A stretch of DNA of 64,000 nucleotides from Arenibacter sp. P308M17 (lineage in GTDB: Bacteria; Bacteroidota; Bacteroidia; Flavobacteriales; Flavobacteriaceae), in the NCBI RefSeq assembly GCF_003426735.1, contig NZ_QVON01000002.1:884704-948703 (forward strand). Direction: 5' to 3'. Within the stretch, counting starts at the first letter, position 1; each line of letters begins with the position of its first letter. Both the position numbers and the translations under genes were made by a program. Below the pieces are notes generated by a model. That model was not told the DNA's origin, ran no database searches, and was given only the letters and a program-made list of their open reading frames with translations. This document shows positions 27,067 to 36,623 of the stretch, piece by piece.

Positions 27067-27876
27067 TTATTTGGAATAAATTTCTAATTCTTTTTCAACT
27101 TTTTCCAAGGTCTTATCGGCATCCTTGAGATACTTGGACTCGGGAAAGGATTTTTTTAAGGCCATATAAGCCGCCTTAGCATCATTCAACCTACTTTTTT
27201 TAAGATAATCAAAGCTGTTAAGCGCCAAATTGGTAGCTGAATCAAACTTATAATATAGGGCATCTTCGCGATAAACGGAACCGGGATTGTCCGAAATAAA
27301 GTTATCAAAAGCCGCAACCGCCGGAGTTAAAAAGGTATAATCAAATTCCCCAATTGTATTGAACTGCTTTGCTATTTCGTAGGCTTTACGCTCTTTCTTG
27401 GTCGTCAATTCCTTGGCCATGATATTGGCCTCCACTAAAAACTCGGATTCCGGATAGGTATTGATAAAGTTTTGCAGTTTCATCAAGGCCTTGTCGGTAT
27501 CCGTTTGATCCAAAGAATATTTAGGGGAAAGTTCATAGTAGCTTTTCGCCCCATAAAATCCTGCCTCTACTGCCTTATCACTTTTGGGATAGGATTTTAG
27601 GAACCTTTCGAACTGGTAACCTGCCATATTATAATCCTTGGTCTGGTAATACGAATCCGCAAGAAAGAACATAACACGTTCCCCTTGCGGCTTACCGATA
27701 TACTTTGGGGCAATCTGTTCCAATAATCGGTTGGCCCTTTTAAAATCCTTGGCATCGTAAAATTTTTCCGCCAAATCATATTTGGCCTTAACATCTTCAT
27801 TTTTGAGTACCTTTTGGTACTCACTACAAGAGCTAAGGATGGCGACCAATAATAAAAAGGCAAATAGACGCTTCAT
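27067..27876 (-). CDS. bamD: Outer-membrane assembly lipoprotein BamD
   Basis: A 269-residue lipoprotein of the BamD/ComL family that works with BamA in inserting outer-membrane proteins. The signal MKRLFAFLLLVAILSSC carries the lipobox. At least five TPR-like helix pairs follow, for example KYDLAEKFYDAKDFKRANRLLEQI and MAGYQFERFLKSYPKSDKAVEAG. The start is taken at the ATG at 27876 and not 27888, because a perfect -7 element at 27893-27900 leaves little room for the longer form. It heads the run bamD-rpoZ-coaBC-DUF4835. Confidence 0.92.
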   Translation of the reverse strand: MKRLFAFLLLVAILSSCSEYQKVLKNEDVKAKYDLAEKFYDAKDFKRANRLLEQIAPKYIGKPQGERVMFFLADSYYQTKDYNMAGYQFERFLKSYPKSDKAVEAGFYGAKSYYELSPKYSLDQTDTDKALMKLQNFINTYPESEFLVEANIMAKELTTKKERKAYEIAKQFNTIGEFDYTFLTPAVAAFDNFISDNPGSVYREDALYYKFDSATNLALNSFDYLKKSRLNDAKAAYMALKKSFPESKYLKDADKTLEKVEKELEIYSK

Positions 27877-27892
27877 TTTTAAAAACATTCTG

Positions 27893-27900
27893 CAAAATTA
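27893..27900 (-). promoter_or_regulatory. -7 element for the bamD operon
   Basis: On the minus strand this reads TAATTTTG, a full match to TAnnTTTG, 16 bp before the chosen start and only 4 bp before the alternative ATG. No -33 TTG is evident at normal spacing. Confidence 0.42.
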
Positions 27901-28025
27901 AGGATTCTAAACGGATTAATAAAACATTTTTATCGCGCTAAAATAGTCCGCCCCTCTACCAACTACAACATTTTTGTGCAAGTTTTAACTTTGTTGGTAA
28001 AAAACCCAATAAAAAATAGGGTTAT

Positions 28026-28919
28026 TTACTTAATCACCGTCTTTAGCAAAGTGTTCAAAAAACTCTTTATGGTCCTTTTTAGAGTTGTTGTGGCTTCTAC
28101 CAATGGCAACCTAACGACCGCAGTTCCCAGGCCAATAGCTTCCAACAAAGCCTTGATTCCAGCAGGATTCCCTTCCTTAAAAATGAGATCCATACCGTCC
28201 TGAAGGGCATAGTGCAATGTAAAGGCTTCCTTGACCCTTCCTTCCAGCCCAAAACGTATCATTTGGGAAAATTCTGAAGGCAGTCCCTGTCCCAAAACCG
28301 ATATTACCCCGGAACCACCGGCCAATACCGTAGAAAGTGCCGTAAAATCATCTCCTGAAATTACCATAAAATCGGTGGGTTTATCCTTAATGGTACGCAT
28401 TACTTGAACCATGTCGCCACAGGCCTCCTTTATACCTACAATATTATTGAAATCGTTGGCCAATCTCAAAACCGTTTCAGGAAGCATATTGCTCCCGGTC
28501 CTACCAGGTACATTGTACAATAATATTGGCTTTGGCGAGGCAAGGGAAATGGCTTTAAAATGCTGATAAATCCCCTCTTGGGAGGGCCTGTTATAATAAG
28601 GTGAAACCGATAAAACGGCAATAAAATCCTTTAGATCGGTTTCCTGTAGTTCTTCAACAACGGCTGCCGTGTTATTGCTACCTACTCCCAAAACCAATGG
28701 TAGTCTACCTGCATTGGCCTCCACAATGGTTTCGACGACCAATTGTTTTTCTTTTTTGGACAACACCACAGATTCTCCCGTAGTTCCCAAAACAACCAAA
28801 TAATCTATTCCACCATCCACACAATAATTTACGATTTTTGCCAAGGCCATCGTATCTATAGAAAAATCCTCCTTAAAAGGAGTCACCAGGGCAACGCCCG
28901 TTCCTACTAACTGTTCCAT
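28026..28919 (-). CDS. dapA: 4-hydroxy-tetrahydrodipicolinate synthase
   Basis: A 297-residue TIM-barrel aldolase that condenses pyruvate with aspartate semialdehyde, the first step of the lysine/diaminopimelate branch. It has [23 protein letters not shown], the Tyr-containing [15 protein letters not shown], the catalytic-Tyr segment [13 protein letters not shown], and the Schiff-base Lys in VGIKEACGD. The ATG overlaps the stop of the DUF6913 gene by one base (TAATG). The partner enzyme DapF is encoded at 50036-50818. Confidence 0.96.
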   Translation of the reverse strand: MEQLVGTGVALVTPFKEDFSIDTMALAKIVNYCVDGGIDYLVVLGTTGESVVLSKKEKQLVVETIVEANAGRLPLVLGVGSNNTAAVVEELQETDLKDFIAVLSVSPYYNRPSQEGIYQHFKAISLASPKPILLYNVPGRTGSNMLPETVLRLANDFNNIVGIKEACGDMVQVMRTIKDKPTDFMVISGDDFTALSTVLAGGSGVISVLGQGLPSEFSQMIRFGLEGRVKEAFTLHYALQDGMDLIFKEGNPAGIKALLEAIGLGTAVVRLPLVEATTTLKRTIKSFLNTLLKTVIK

Positions 28920-29455
28920 TATTTAATCTCATTTAAAACCCTTAAATATTTCCCTAACTCTTTTTTAAAGGTCTGGAAATCCTCGATGGGGGTATTCAAT
29001 ATCAAATCATTTAAACTTTTATCCACACTACCAAAGCCTACCTTTAGCCTGGCCTTGGTATTTAACGTCATTAACTGTAACAATAATTTATCATCCGTAT
29101 AATAATTAACCAAAAGATCGTACTCCCTATTTAAAAACTCCAGGGCATAGCTGTTCTCTATATTTCCTTTCCATCCCAAATCCTTGTCCGAAAAAACCGG
29201 GGTCGAATAAGGGGAATTATTGTCGTTATATTTCTTATAGCCTATTATTTTCAAAGCATTGTGCCTGAGGGAAAATTCCTCCACAAACTCATCGAAAGCA
29301 TTGGTATTTTCAAACTCGTCCAAATCCACAATGCATCCAACAGCACTTATTCCCTTGGCCCGGTCAACAATTTTGGGAGAAGCGTTCAACCCCTTCTTTA
29401 ACAACTTTTTACCGGCCCTAAATTTAATTTTTTCCTTAAGCGCTTTTAAAAACAT
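28919..29455 (-). CDS. DUF6913-family protein
   Basis: A 178-residue cytoplasmic protein of the DUF6913 family, found next to dapA in Flavobacteriia. A basic N-terminus ([20 protein letters not shown]) is followed by an alpha/beta domain with [13 protein letters not shown] and [30 protein letters not shown]. No catalytic motif is visible and the function is unknown. Its stop overlaps the dapA start (TAATG), so the two are coupled. It is divergent from the nucleotidase genes. Confidence 0.78.
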   Translation of the reverse strand: MFLKALKEKIKFRAGKKLLKKGLNASPKIVDRAKGISAVGCIVDLDEFENTNAFDEFVEEFSLRHNALKIIGYKKYNDNNSPYSTPVFSDKDLGWKGNIENSYALEFLNREYDLLVNYYTDDKLLLQLMTLNTKARLKVGFGSVDKSLNDLILNTPIEDFQTFKKELGKYLRVLNEIK

Positions 29456-29527
29456 GTATTTTTACATTTTCATGACTGTAAATGTAAATAATATCGACCC
29501 AATAATTATTACGAAGGTAAGAAGTAT

Positions 29528-30292
29528 ATGATTTTAAAAAACAAACATTTTGTTATAATTGCAACAATATTCTTGACGCTGGGTTGCACGGAATCCGTTC
29601 CCAAATTGAAAAGTATTGAGGGAGAAAGGATTCAGATCAATTATTCTTCCAGTTCAAAAGATTCCATAGAAAACGTCATCGGCCCTTATAGGAACAGGAT
29701 CAATCAGATATTGGACAGTGTTTTGGCCTATGCCCCAATGGCCATATCCAAAACGGATGACGGGCTGAATTCTCCTGCCGGTAATTTAATGGCAGATATT
29801 GTAATGCAGGAGGTAAACCCTGTCTTTACGGCCAGAACTGGAAAGCAAATAGATTTTGTACTTCTTAACTTTGGCAGTATAAGATCTGTAATTTCGCCAG
29901 GGAACATTACGGAGCGTACGGCCTACGAGATAATGCCCTTCGAAAATTCGGTAGTTATTGCCGAATTGGATGGTAAGGCCATCAGGGCCTTGGTATCTTT
30001 CCTTATAAAGTCCGGCGTGCCCCACCCCATTGCTGGTATCCAAATAATTGTGGATAAAAATAAGAGTTTGCAAGCGGTAAACATTCAAGGGAAACCCTTT
30101 GATGAAAACAGGACCTATTATGTTGCCACTTCAAATTATTTGGTCACCGGTGGTGATAATATGGATTTTTTAAAAGGGTATATTTCTTTGACCGATTCCG
30201 ATTACCTGATTAGAAATACCCTGATAGATCATTTTAAAAAAATTGATACCCTAACTGCGGCCACGGATGACCGGTTTGTTCAAATCAAATAA
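29528..30292 (+). CDS. 5'-nucleotidase C-terminal domain lipoprotein
   Basis: A 254-residue lipoprotein holding only the C-terminal, substrate-binding domain of a UshA-like 5'-nucleotidase. It has a lipobox in FLTLGC, SPAGNLMADIVMQEV, FVLLNFGSIRSVISPGNIT, ITERTAYEIMPFENSVV and VATSNYLVTGGDNMDFL. These residues stack the nucleoside base in UshA-type enzymes. The catalytic metallophosphatase half is the next gene, 2 bp downstream, so the two chains probably assemble into one periplasmic nucleotidase. The gene order is the reverse of the domain order in UshA. Confidence 0.9.
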   Translation: MILKNKHFVIIATIFLTLGCTESVPKLKSIEGERIQINYSSSSKDSIENVIGPYRNRINQILDSVLAYAPMAISKTDDGLNSPAGNLMADIVMQEVNPVFTARTGKQIDFVLLNFGSIRSVISPGNITERTAYEIMPFENSVVIAELDGKAIRALVSFLIKSGVPHPIAGIQIIVDKNKSLQAVNIQGKPFDENRTYYVATSNYLVTGGDNMDFLKGYISLTDSDYLIRNTLIDHFKKIDTLTAATDDRFVQIK

Positions 30293-30294
30293 GT

Positions 30295-31206
30295 ATGGAA
30301 CGTAGAAAGTTTATATCGGGAACAGCAGCCTCTGCTACTTTTATTGGCCTAGGAGGGCTGTCCATGAATTCTTGCGGAAATTCGGCCAACAAACACATCA
30401 CCATTTTGCACACAAACGATGTGCACAGTCATATAGATCCCTTTCCCAACAACCATTCCAACTACCCTAATTTGGGCGGTTTGGCAAGAAGGGCCACATT
30501 GGTGGATCAAATCCGAAAAGAAAACCCAAATACCCTGTTATTCGATGCAGGCGATATTTTTCAGGGAACGCCCTATTTTAATTTTTATGGGGGAGAATTG
30601 GAATTTAAACTGATGAGCATGTTACAGTATGATGCAGCTACCATTGGCAATCACGATTTTGACAACGGAATCAATGGACTGTATGCCCAAATGCCCCATG
30701 CCTCCTTCGATTTTTTATCGGCCAATTATGACTTTTCCAACACCCTTTTGGACAGTCATGTGCAACCATATAAAACATACATGGTAGATGGGATCAAGAT
30801 CGGGGTTTTTGGATTGGGAATAGAACTGGACGGACTGGTCACCAAGAAGTTGTACCAAGAAACCGTTTATCTAGACCCCATAGAGATTGCACAGGACATG
30901 AGCCGTACCTTAAAAGATGGGGAAAAATGCGATTTAATTATTTGTCTTTCCCATTTAGGGTATCAATATCAAAATCCTCAAAAACCGGATGACTTAAAAT
31001 TAGCGGCGAAAACAGAGAACATAGATTTAATTATTGGAGGCCATACACACACATTTTTGGATAGGCCCGCCATAGTATACAATAGAAAAAAAGAACAACT
31101 ATTGGTAAACCAAGTGGGCTGTTTTGGCATTAACCTAGGCAGGATCGACTTTTATTTTGACGATGGCAAGCAAAACACCACCGAAGGAGTTGCTATTAAG
31201 GTATAA
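30295..31206 (+). CDS. 5'-nucleotidase metallophosphatase subunit with Tat-like signal
   Basis: A 303-residue calcineurin-like phosphatase domain, the catalytic half of a UshA-type nucleotidase. The signal starts ERRKFISGTAAS (twin Arg) and reaches a Cys in MNSCGN, suggesting Tat export and possibly lipidation. Metal-binding motifs run in order: ILHTNDVHSHI (DxH), LFDAGDIFQGTPYF (GD), TIGNHDFDNG (GNHD), LSHLG and GGHTHTFL. The C-terminal nucleotidase domain is missing and is supplied by the preceding gene. Together they would release phosphate and nucleosides from extracellular nucleotides. Confidence 0.92.
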   Translation: MERRKFISGTAASATFIGLGGLSMNSCGNSANKHITILHTNDVHSHIDPFPNNHSNYPNLGGLARRATLVDQIRKENPNTLLFDAGDIFQGTPYFNFYGGELEFKLMSMLQYDAATIGNHDFDNGINGLYAQMPHASFDFLSANYDFSNTLLDSHVQPYKTYMVDGIKIGVFGLGIELDGLVTKKLYQETVYLDPIEIAQDMSRTLKDGEKCDLIICLSHLGYQYQNPQKPDDLKLAAKTENIDLIIGGHTHTFLDRPAIVYNRKKEQLLVNQVGCFGINLGRIDFYFDDGKQNTTEGVAIKV

Positions 31207-31215
31207 CCCTATATT

Positions 31216-32049
31216 ATGATTCAGGAAAATGTAAAGTCGATTGTTTTAAAGAATATCATTAAAATTCAAGGGAGCGATGTTATAGAACACGCTGACGCCA
31301 TTGCCGTTGAAGAACCCTTACAAATTAGTATTAACCTCTTAAATTCGGATTCCCCCTTCATCAATAAAAACATTTCCATTACCATGAGAACCCCGGGCCA
31401 TGATCAGGAGCTGGCCGTTGGATTTTTGTTTACCGAAGGCATTATCCAAGCTTCCGATCAAATAAAAAAGGTCACCCTTGAAGAAAACAGTATAAATATC
31501 CACCTGATCCACTCCAAAAACATTGATCTTGGCAAACTGGAGCGAAATTTTTACACCAGTAGTAGTTGCGGTGTTTGCGGCAAGTCCAGTATTGAAGCTA
31601 TAAAAACGGTATGTTCCCTACCCCCGTCCTCCGCAGATTTTCAAATTGAAAAAAATCTTATTAAATCCTTTCCCGGCAGACTGCAGCAAGTGCAGAATAT
31701 TTTCAACGATACCGGAGGAATACATGCCGCCGCACTATTTAATCTTCAGGGCGAATTAATGGCTATGCGCGAGGATGTTGGAAGGCATAACGCCCTGGAT
31801 AAAATTATTGGCCATGCCCTTACCCAAGCCCTATTTCCCATAGACACATATTTACTCTTTCTTAGCGGTCGCGCCAGTTTTGAATTGATCCAAAAAGCGG
31901 CCATGGCAGGGATTCATTTTATTATGGCCGTGGGAGCTCCGTCCAGCTTGGCCATAGAAATGGCTTTGGAACACGATATTACCTTAATAGGTTTTCTGAA
32001 CAAAACCAGATATAACATCTACTCCGGCACAAAACGGATCAAATTTTAG
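31216..32049 (+). CDS. fdhD: Formate dehydrogenase accessory sulfurtransferase FdhD
   Basis: A 277-residue FdhD-family protein, which moves sulfur from a cysteine desulfurase to the molybdenum cofactor so that formate-dehydrogenase-type enzymes become active. It has the Cys loop SSSCGVCGKSSIEAI, TGGIHAAALF, REDVGRHNALDKIIG and LSGRASFELIQKAAMAGI. It lies 9 bp after the nucleotidase and 124 bp before the molybdopterin oxidoreductase that is its likely client. That pairing is strong context support. Confidence 0.95.
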   Translation: MIQENVKSIVLKNIIKIQGSDVIEHADAIAVEEPLQISINLLNSDSPFINKNISITMRTPGHDQELAVGFLFTEGIIQASDQIKKVTLEENSINIHLIHSKNIDLGKLERNFYTSSSCGVCGKSSIEAIKTVCSLPPSSADFQIEKNLIKSFPGRLQQVQNIFNDTGGIHAAALFNLQGELMAMREDVGRHNALDKIIGHALTQALFPIDTYLLFLSGRASFELIQKAAMAGIHFIMAVGAPSSLAIEMALEHDITLIGFLNKTRYNIYSGTKRIKF

Positions 32050-32173
32050 ACCTAAACTTTGAGACCGATAAGAGATTTCTTAATTTTATGGGATTAGATT
32101 TTGTTTGTTTGGATGGACACATGGAGGACCCGTCCGAAAATTGCCCCAACCCTGCCGCAACACCTGAAAAATT

Positions 32174-34483
32174 ATGGCCAAAAACCCTGAAAAATCAGAC
32201 CCCGAAGCCGTGGCTCCGGCAAAATTAACCGGTTTGATTATAAAAAGCCCTAAAAAAGTAGCTGCAGGTATTCCGGCGGTTATCTCCTCCGTAAAACAAG
32301 TTTTTGGGGAAATGGGACCGGTTAGGGGATTGAAAGCACTGGCCAACCTTAACCAAAAGGGCGGAATTGATTGTCCCGGCTGTGCCTGGCCGGATCCAGA
32401 TGATGAGCGAAGCGCTGTAGCGGAATATTGCGAGAATGGTGCCAAGGCCATTGCCGAGGAGGCCACAATGAAAAAACTGGACACTGTCTTTTTCCAAGAA
32501 AACAGTGTTTCCCAACTTTCCCAGCTTTCAGATTACGAAATAGGTAAAAAAGGGAGGTTGACGCGACCCATGTTTTTGCCCGAAGGTTCCGATCATTATC
32601 AAGAAATAAGCTGGGAAGGAGCTTTCTCCAAGATAGCAAAACATTTAAATGGGTTAAAAAGTCCTGACGAGGCCATATTTTACACCTCTGGAAGAACAAG
32701 CAACGAAGCGGCCTTCCTGTACCAACTTTTTGTAAGGGAATACGGTACCAACAATATGCCGGACTGCAGCAATATGTGCCATGAAAGTAGTGGGGTTGCC
32801 CTTACGGATACCTTGGGCATAGGCAAGGGTTCTGTAAAATTGGAAGACTTTTACGAAACCGAGGTTATTCTGATCCTTGGCCAAAACCCCGGCACAAATC
32901 ATCCCAGAATGCTGAGCGCCCTTAAAAAGGCCAAGGAAAATGGTGCTACCATTATCTCTATAAATCCGATCCTTGAAACCGGACTCTTAAATTTCAGCAA
33001 TCCTCAGGAAATAAAAGGTGCCCTGGGTATAAAATCGAAATTAACCGATCTATACCTTCAGGTAAAAATAAATGGGGATATGGCACTCCTACAAGCGTTG
33101 GCGAAACTTATGTTGATTGAGGAGGATAAAGATCCAGGGACAGTTTTCAATTTAGATTTCATTAAAGAAAAAACACAAGGCTTTGGAGAGTACCTAACAC
33201 ACATAAGGACATTGGATCTAAACATTTTAATTGCCGAAAGTGGCATTCCCCTGCCAAGCTTGCAGGCTTTGGCCAAAATCCTTTGCAGCAAGAACAAGAT
33301 TATTGCTTGCTGGGCCATGGGCCTTACCCAGCACAAAAATTCGGTAAATACCATAAAAGAGGTCGTAAACCTTTTATTGTTAAAGGGAAGTATTGGAAAA
33401 CCCGGGGCCGGCACCTGCCCTGTCCGTGGCCACAGCAATGTACAGGGGGATAGGACCATGGGCATTTACGAAAAGCCCTCGCCCCCATTTTTGGACCGGT
33501 TGGAAAAAGTATTCCATTTTAGCCCACCGCGCAGGCAGGGATATGATACCGTAGAAAGCATCAAGGCCATGCATTCCGGGAAGGCCAGGGTATTTTTTGC
33601 CATGGGAGGTAATTTCCTGTCAGCCACCCCGGACACCCTATTAACGGCCGAAGCCCTTCAGAAATGTGACCTTACGGTACAGGTTTCCACTAAATTGAAC
33701 CGCAGTCATCTTATCCACGGCAAAGAAGCCCTGATCCTGCCCAGTTTGGGAAGAACGGACAAAGACCTAATGAATGGCGAACTGCAGTTTGTAAGTGTGG
33801 AAAATTCCATGGGGGTGGTACATAGTTCCAAAGGAAGTCTCAAACCTATATCCTCCCATATGCTGAGCGAACCCACCATAGTTTGCCAATTGGCCATAGC
33901 CACCCTAAAAAATTCCAAAGTGGACTGGGAAAAATATATGCAGCATTATGACCATATCAGGGACAGCATAGAAGAATGTATTCCTGGATTTGGGAACTAT
34001 AACCAAAGGGTGCGGCAACCTGCCGGCTTTTATTTGCCCAATGGGGCACGGGAGAATTCCTATAACACCACAAGCGGAAAGGCCAATTTTAGTATATCCA
34101 ATAGTGAGGCCATAGTTTTGGACGAAGCCGAGCTTTTAATGATGACCATACGGAGCCATGATCAGTTTAACACGACTATTTACGGGTTGAACGATAGATA
34201 TAGGGGCATATTTAATGAGAGACGTGTTATATTGATGCACCCCAAGGATATGGAAAGGCAGCATCTCAAGGAAAGGGATTTGGTAGACCTTTATAATTTC
34301 CACAACAAAACGGAACGCATTGCACGGAAATTCATTGTTTTGCCATACAATATCCCTGAAAAATGCTGCGCCACCTATTTTCCGGAGGCCAATGTCCTTG
34401 TTCCTTTGAACAGTACAGCCGATAAGAGCAATACCCCGACCTCCAAGTCCGTGGTCATTAAGCTTAAAAAACATATATCCTAG
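32174..34483 (+). CDS. FdhF/YdeP-family molybdopterin oxidoreductase
   Basis: A 769-residue oxidoreductase of the YdeP-like branch of the formate dehydrogenase alpha family. Near the N-terminus is KGGIDCPGCAWPDPDDERS, typical of YdeP, then the molybdopterin core: YTSGRTSNEAAFLYQLFVREYGTNNMPDCSNMCHES, ILGQNPGTNHPRML, GTCPVRGHSNVQGDRTMGI and FFAMGGNFLSATPD. It ends in a molydopterin-dinucleotide-binding domain (from about 630, MMTIRSHDQFNTTIYG). A classical N-terminal 4Fe-4S motif is not obvious, and no electron-transfer subunit is adjacent. The reaction is unproven; YdeP is linked to acid resistance in E. coli. No Tat signal, so cytoplasmic. Confidence 0.9.
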   Translation: MAKNPEKSDPEAVAPAKLTGLIIKSPKKVAAGIPAVISSVKQVFGEMGPVRGLKALANLNQKGGIDCPGCAWPDPDDERSAVAEYCENGAKAIAEEATMKKLDTVFFQENSVSQLSQLSDYEIGKKGRLTRPMFLPEGSDHYQEISWEGAFSKIAKHLNGLKSPDEAIFYTSGRTSNEAAFLYQLFVREYGTNNMPDCSNMCHESSGVALTDTLGIGKGSVKLEDFYETEVILILGQNPGTNHPRMLSALKKAKENGATIISINPILETGLLNFSNPQEIKGALGIKSKLTDLYLQVKINGDMALLQALAKLMLIEEDKDPGTVFNLDFIKEKTQGFGEYLTHIRTLDLNILIAESGIPLPSLQALAKILCSKNKIIACWAMGLTQHKNSVNTIKEVVNLLLLKGSIGKPGAGTCPVRGHSNVQGDRTMGIYEKPSPPFLDRLEKVFHFSPPRRQGYDTVESIKAMHSGKARVFFAMGGNFLSATPDTLLTAEALQKCDLTVQVSTKLNRSHLIHGKEALILPSLGRTDKDLMNGELQFVSVENSMGVVHSSKGSLKPISSHMLSEPTIVCQLAIATLKNSKVDWEKYMQHYDHIRDSIEECIPGFGNYNQRVRQPAGFYLPNGARENSYNTTSGKANFSISNSEAIVLDEAELLMMTIRSHDQFNTTIYGLNDRYRGIFNERRVILMHPKDMERQHLKERDLVDLYNFHNKTERIARKFIVLPYNIPEKCCATYFPEANVLVPLNSTADKSNTPTSKSVVIKLKKHIS

Positions 34484-34610
34484 ACCTTCACATTTACAAT
34501 TTAGGGACATGCCCAACATTGTTTGTTTTTAAAATACTATGACATTATTTACAAAAACCCTAACTTAACGGACAATAAAATAAACTATTATTTATCTCAA
34601 ATCAATTACA

Positions 34611-35387
34611 ATGAATAAAGTGGCATATATTTCGGTTCTTTTATTGTTATTCACCATCAACACCTATGGCCAAACTGACCAGCGTGAATACTACCAACTA
34701 AAGACCTACCTTTTGGATACCCGGGAACAGGAAAATTCCACGGACCAATACCTTAGTAAGGCTTTGTTGCCCGCGCTCAAAAAACTCAATATAAAGAACG
34801 TGGGGGTTTTTAAACCAAAAACAATAGATTCCCTAAATCCCAGAAGCATCAAAGTATTGATCCCAATGAAAGGTCTTGGCGATTTGGAAACCATGGAGAC
34901 CAAACTTCAAAAGGATAAAGTTTATATGGCAGCTGCCAAAGACTTTTTGGATGCCCCTTATAAAAACCCTCCCTATAGCCGGGTGGAATCAGTTGTTCTA
35001 AAAGCCTTTGTGGATATGCCCAAGATGAAGCCTTCACCTTTAAGCGGTCCCCGTGAAGACCGTGTCTATGAATTAAGAAGTTATGAATCGGCAACGGAGG
35101 CCAAATATGTTAACAAAGTAGACATGTTCAACAAAGGCGGGGAGGTAACCCTTTTCGACAAGCTGGGCTTTAATGCCGTATTCTATGGCGAGGTGTTGTC
35201 CGGCGCTACTATGCCGAACCTCATGTATATGACCACATTTGAAAATCAGGCCAGCAGGGATGCCCATTGGAAATCCTTTTCCGATTCCCCGGTATGGAAC
35301 AAATTGAAATCGGATCCCAATTATCAAAACAACGTTTCCAAAAACGTTACACGTTTCTTTTACCCTACGGAATATTCCGATTATTGA
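34611..35387 (+). CDS. NIPSNAP-family secreted protein
   Basis: A 258-residue exported protein with two NIPSNAP (ferredoxin-like, dimeric alpha-beta barrel) domains. A signal peptide ends TYGQT. Domain one opens REYYQLKTYLLDTREQE and domain two opens RVYELRSYESATEAKYVNKV, with GFNAVFYGEVLSGATMPNLMYMTTF close behind. In Bacteroidota such proteins often accompany sugar-acid or polysaccharide genes, though their role is unknown. The next genes, on the opposite strand, form a sugar-acid module. It has its own 127-bp upstream region without a clear promoter match. Confidence 0.88.
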   Translation: MNKVAYISVLLLLFTINTYGQTDQREYYQLKTYLLDTREQENSTDQYLSKALLPALKKLNIKNVGVFKPKTIDSLNPRSIKVLIPMKGLGDLETMETKLQKDKVYMAAAKDFLDAPYKNPPYSRVESVVLKAFVDMPKMKPSPLSGPREDRVYELRSYESATEAKYVNKVDMFNKGGEVTLFDKLGFNAVFYGEVLSGATMPNLMYMTTFENQASRDAHWKSFSDSPVWNKLKSDPNYQNNVSKNVTRFFYPTEYSDY

Positions 35388-35473
35388 TCTTAATGCCCAT
35401 CAGGCATCAAAAGGCGACCAATGATAACATGTCGACGCAGGTCCGAACGGGCACGGGTTGGAGCATTCCCATC

Positions 35474-35761
35474 TCACTCGGTGAGTAGAAAATACTCCAC
35501 TAATTGCCGTTGTTCCTCTTCAAGGGTTATAGCGGGAAACTTTTTTCCTGCCATTCCATACCAATATCCTGAATTGAACCTATCTCCTTCCTTTCGGTGA
35601 AGATAGGCATGTATCCAACTACCATTGGCCGTATGTAGGTCCTGTGCAATATTGTGGGAAGACTCCCAGTCTCCCTTAACATCAAACCACATGGCACGTA
35701 ACCCTTCAGACCACGAAATTGGTGCCGATGCCAGTGTTAGGGTTGCATTAAATTCTTCCAT
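35474..35761 (-). CDS. Small uncharacterised protein, last gene of sugar-acid unit
   Basis: A 95-residue protein that I do not recognise. It is acidic, with two conserved-looking patches: WSEGLRAMWFDVKGDWESSH and HTANGSWIHAYLHRKEGD, then YWYGMAGKKFPAITLEEE. It has no signal or membrane helix. The frame opens upstream to a GTG at 35779 that touches the stop of the FAH-family gene; the ATG at 35761 is the safer start. Position and strand suggest co-transcription with the FAH-family and GntP genes. Composition looks like a real protein. Confidence 0.65.
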   Translation of the reverse strand: MEEFNATLTLASAPISWSEGLRAMWFDVKGDWESSHNIAQDLHTANGSWIHAYLHRKEGDRFNSGYWYGMAGKKFPAITLEEEQRQLVEYFLLTE

Positions 35762-35778
35762 ATTTTTTGGAACGGACA

Positions 35779-36612
35779 CTAGGCGACGGTATTGGATAGG
35801 GTCCCTATAGAATCTACAGTAATGTCAATAACATCCCCATGATCCAAAGTAAAGGAATCCGGTGGCACCACTCCTGTTCCCGTCATTAAAAGACTTCCAA
35901 ATGGAAAGGACATTTCACGATATAAAAAGTGGACAAGATCGGTAAGTTTTCGTTTCATTTGGCCTAGCTCGGTCTCGCCTTCAAATACCGTACTTCCGTT
36001 TCGAAATATTTCAATTTTGATCTTGGTGTCCATAGAAATAGGTTCTTTGCTCAACCAAATACACGGGCCTATAGCAGCTGCCCCGTCATAACTCTTGGCC
36101 TGTGGAAGATATAACGGATTTTCCCCTTCAATATCCCTGGAGCTCATATCATTACCTATGGTGTAACCAATTATTTTTGCGTTGGGGGTTATTACCAGGG
36201 TCAATTCCGGTTCCGGGACATTCCATTTGGAATCCTTTCTGGTCCGGACCTCCTGCTTATGCCCCACTGCCCTACTGGCCGTACTTTTAAAAAATAGTTC
36301 AGGTCTTTCCGCATTATAGACACGGTCGTAAAAATCGCCCCCACCGGCATCCTTGGATTCTTCAATACGGGCCTCCCTACTCTTATAGTAGGTTACTCCG
36401 GATGCCCAAATTTCTTGGCGTCCCACTGGTGGCATTAAATCTCCGTTCATGATGGAAGCACTGTTTTTTATAGGATCAAGCTTGGAAATTAAACTTAACG
36501 TACTGTCGTATACGGCATCATCGGTAATAAAGGAATCCCATTCCTTATCGGTAAGATAAAATTTTTGGTCATTTTCGATCAAAACCCCTTGGCTGGTCTT
36601 ATATATTTTCAT
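35779..36612 (-). CDS. FAH-family enzyme, 2-keto-3-deoxy sugar-acid dehydratase-like
   Basis: A 277-residue member of the fumarylacetoacetate hydrolase superfamily. [77 protein letters not shown] and [14 protein letters not shown] follow the family order. The EPELTLVI segment and later DxSSRDIE supply metal-binding acids. This arrangement is seen in 2-dehydro-3-deoxy-D-arabinonate dehydratases of pentose or aldonate breakdown (family knowledge; the specific substrate is inference). It follows the GntP permease by 11 bp, so the pair probably imports and dehydrates or cleaves a sugar acid. Confidence 0.85.
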   Translation of the reverse strand: MKIYKTSQGVLIENDQKFYLTDKEWDSFITDDAVYDSTLSLISKLDPIKNSASIMNGDLMPPVGRQEIWASGVTYYKSREARIEESKDAGGGDFYDRVYNAERPELFFKSTASRAVGHKQEVRTRKDSKWNVPEPELTLVITPNAKIIGYTIGNDMSSRDIEGENPLYLPQAKSYDGAAAIGPCIWLSKEPISMDTKIKIEIFRNGSTVFEGETELGQMKRKLTDLVHFLYREMSFPFGSLLMTGTGVVPPDSFTLDHGDVIDITVDSIGTLSNTVA

Positions 36613-36623
36613 TCCTTAAAAGA

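Noticed and set aside
32089..32229. 46-codon ORF overlapping the start of the molybdopterin oxidoreductase
   Set aside because: It overlaps the real gene in another frame and has no features of its own.
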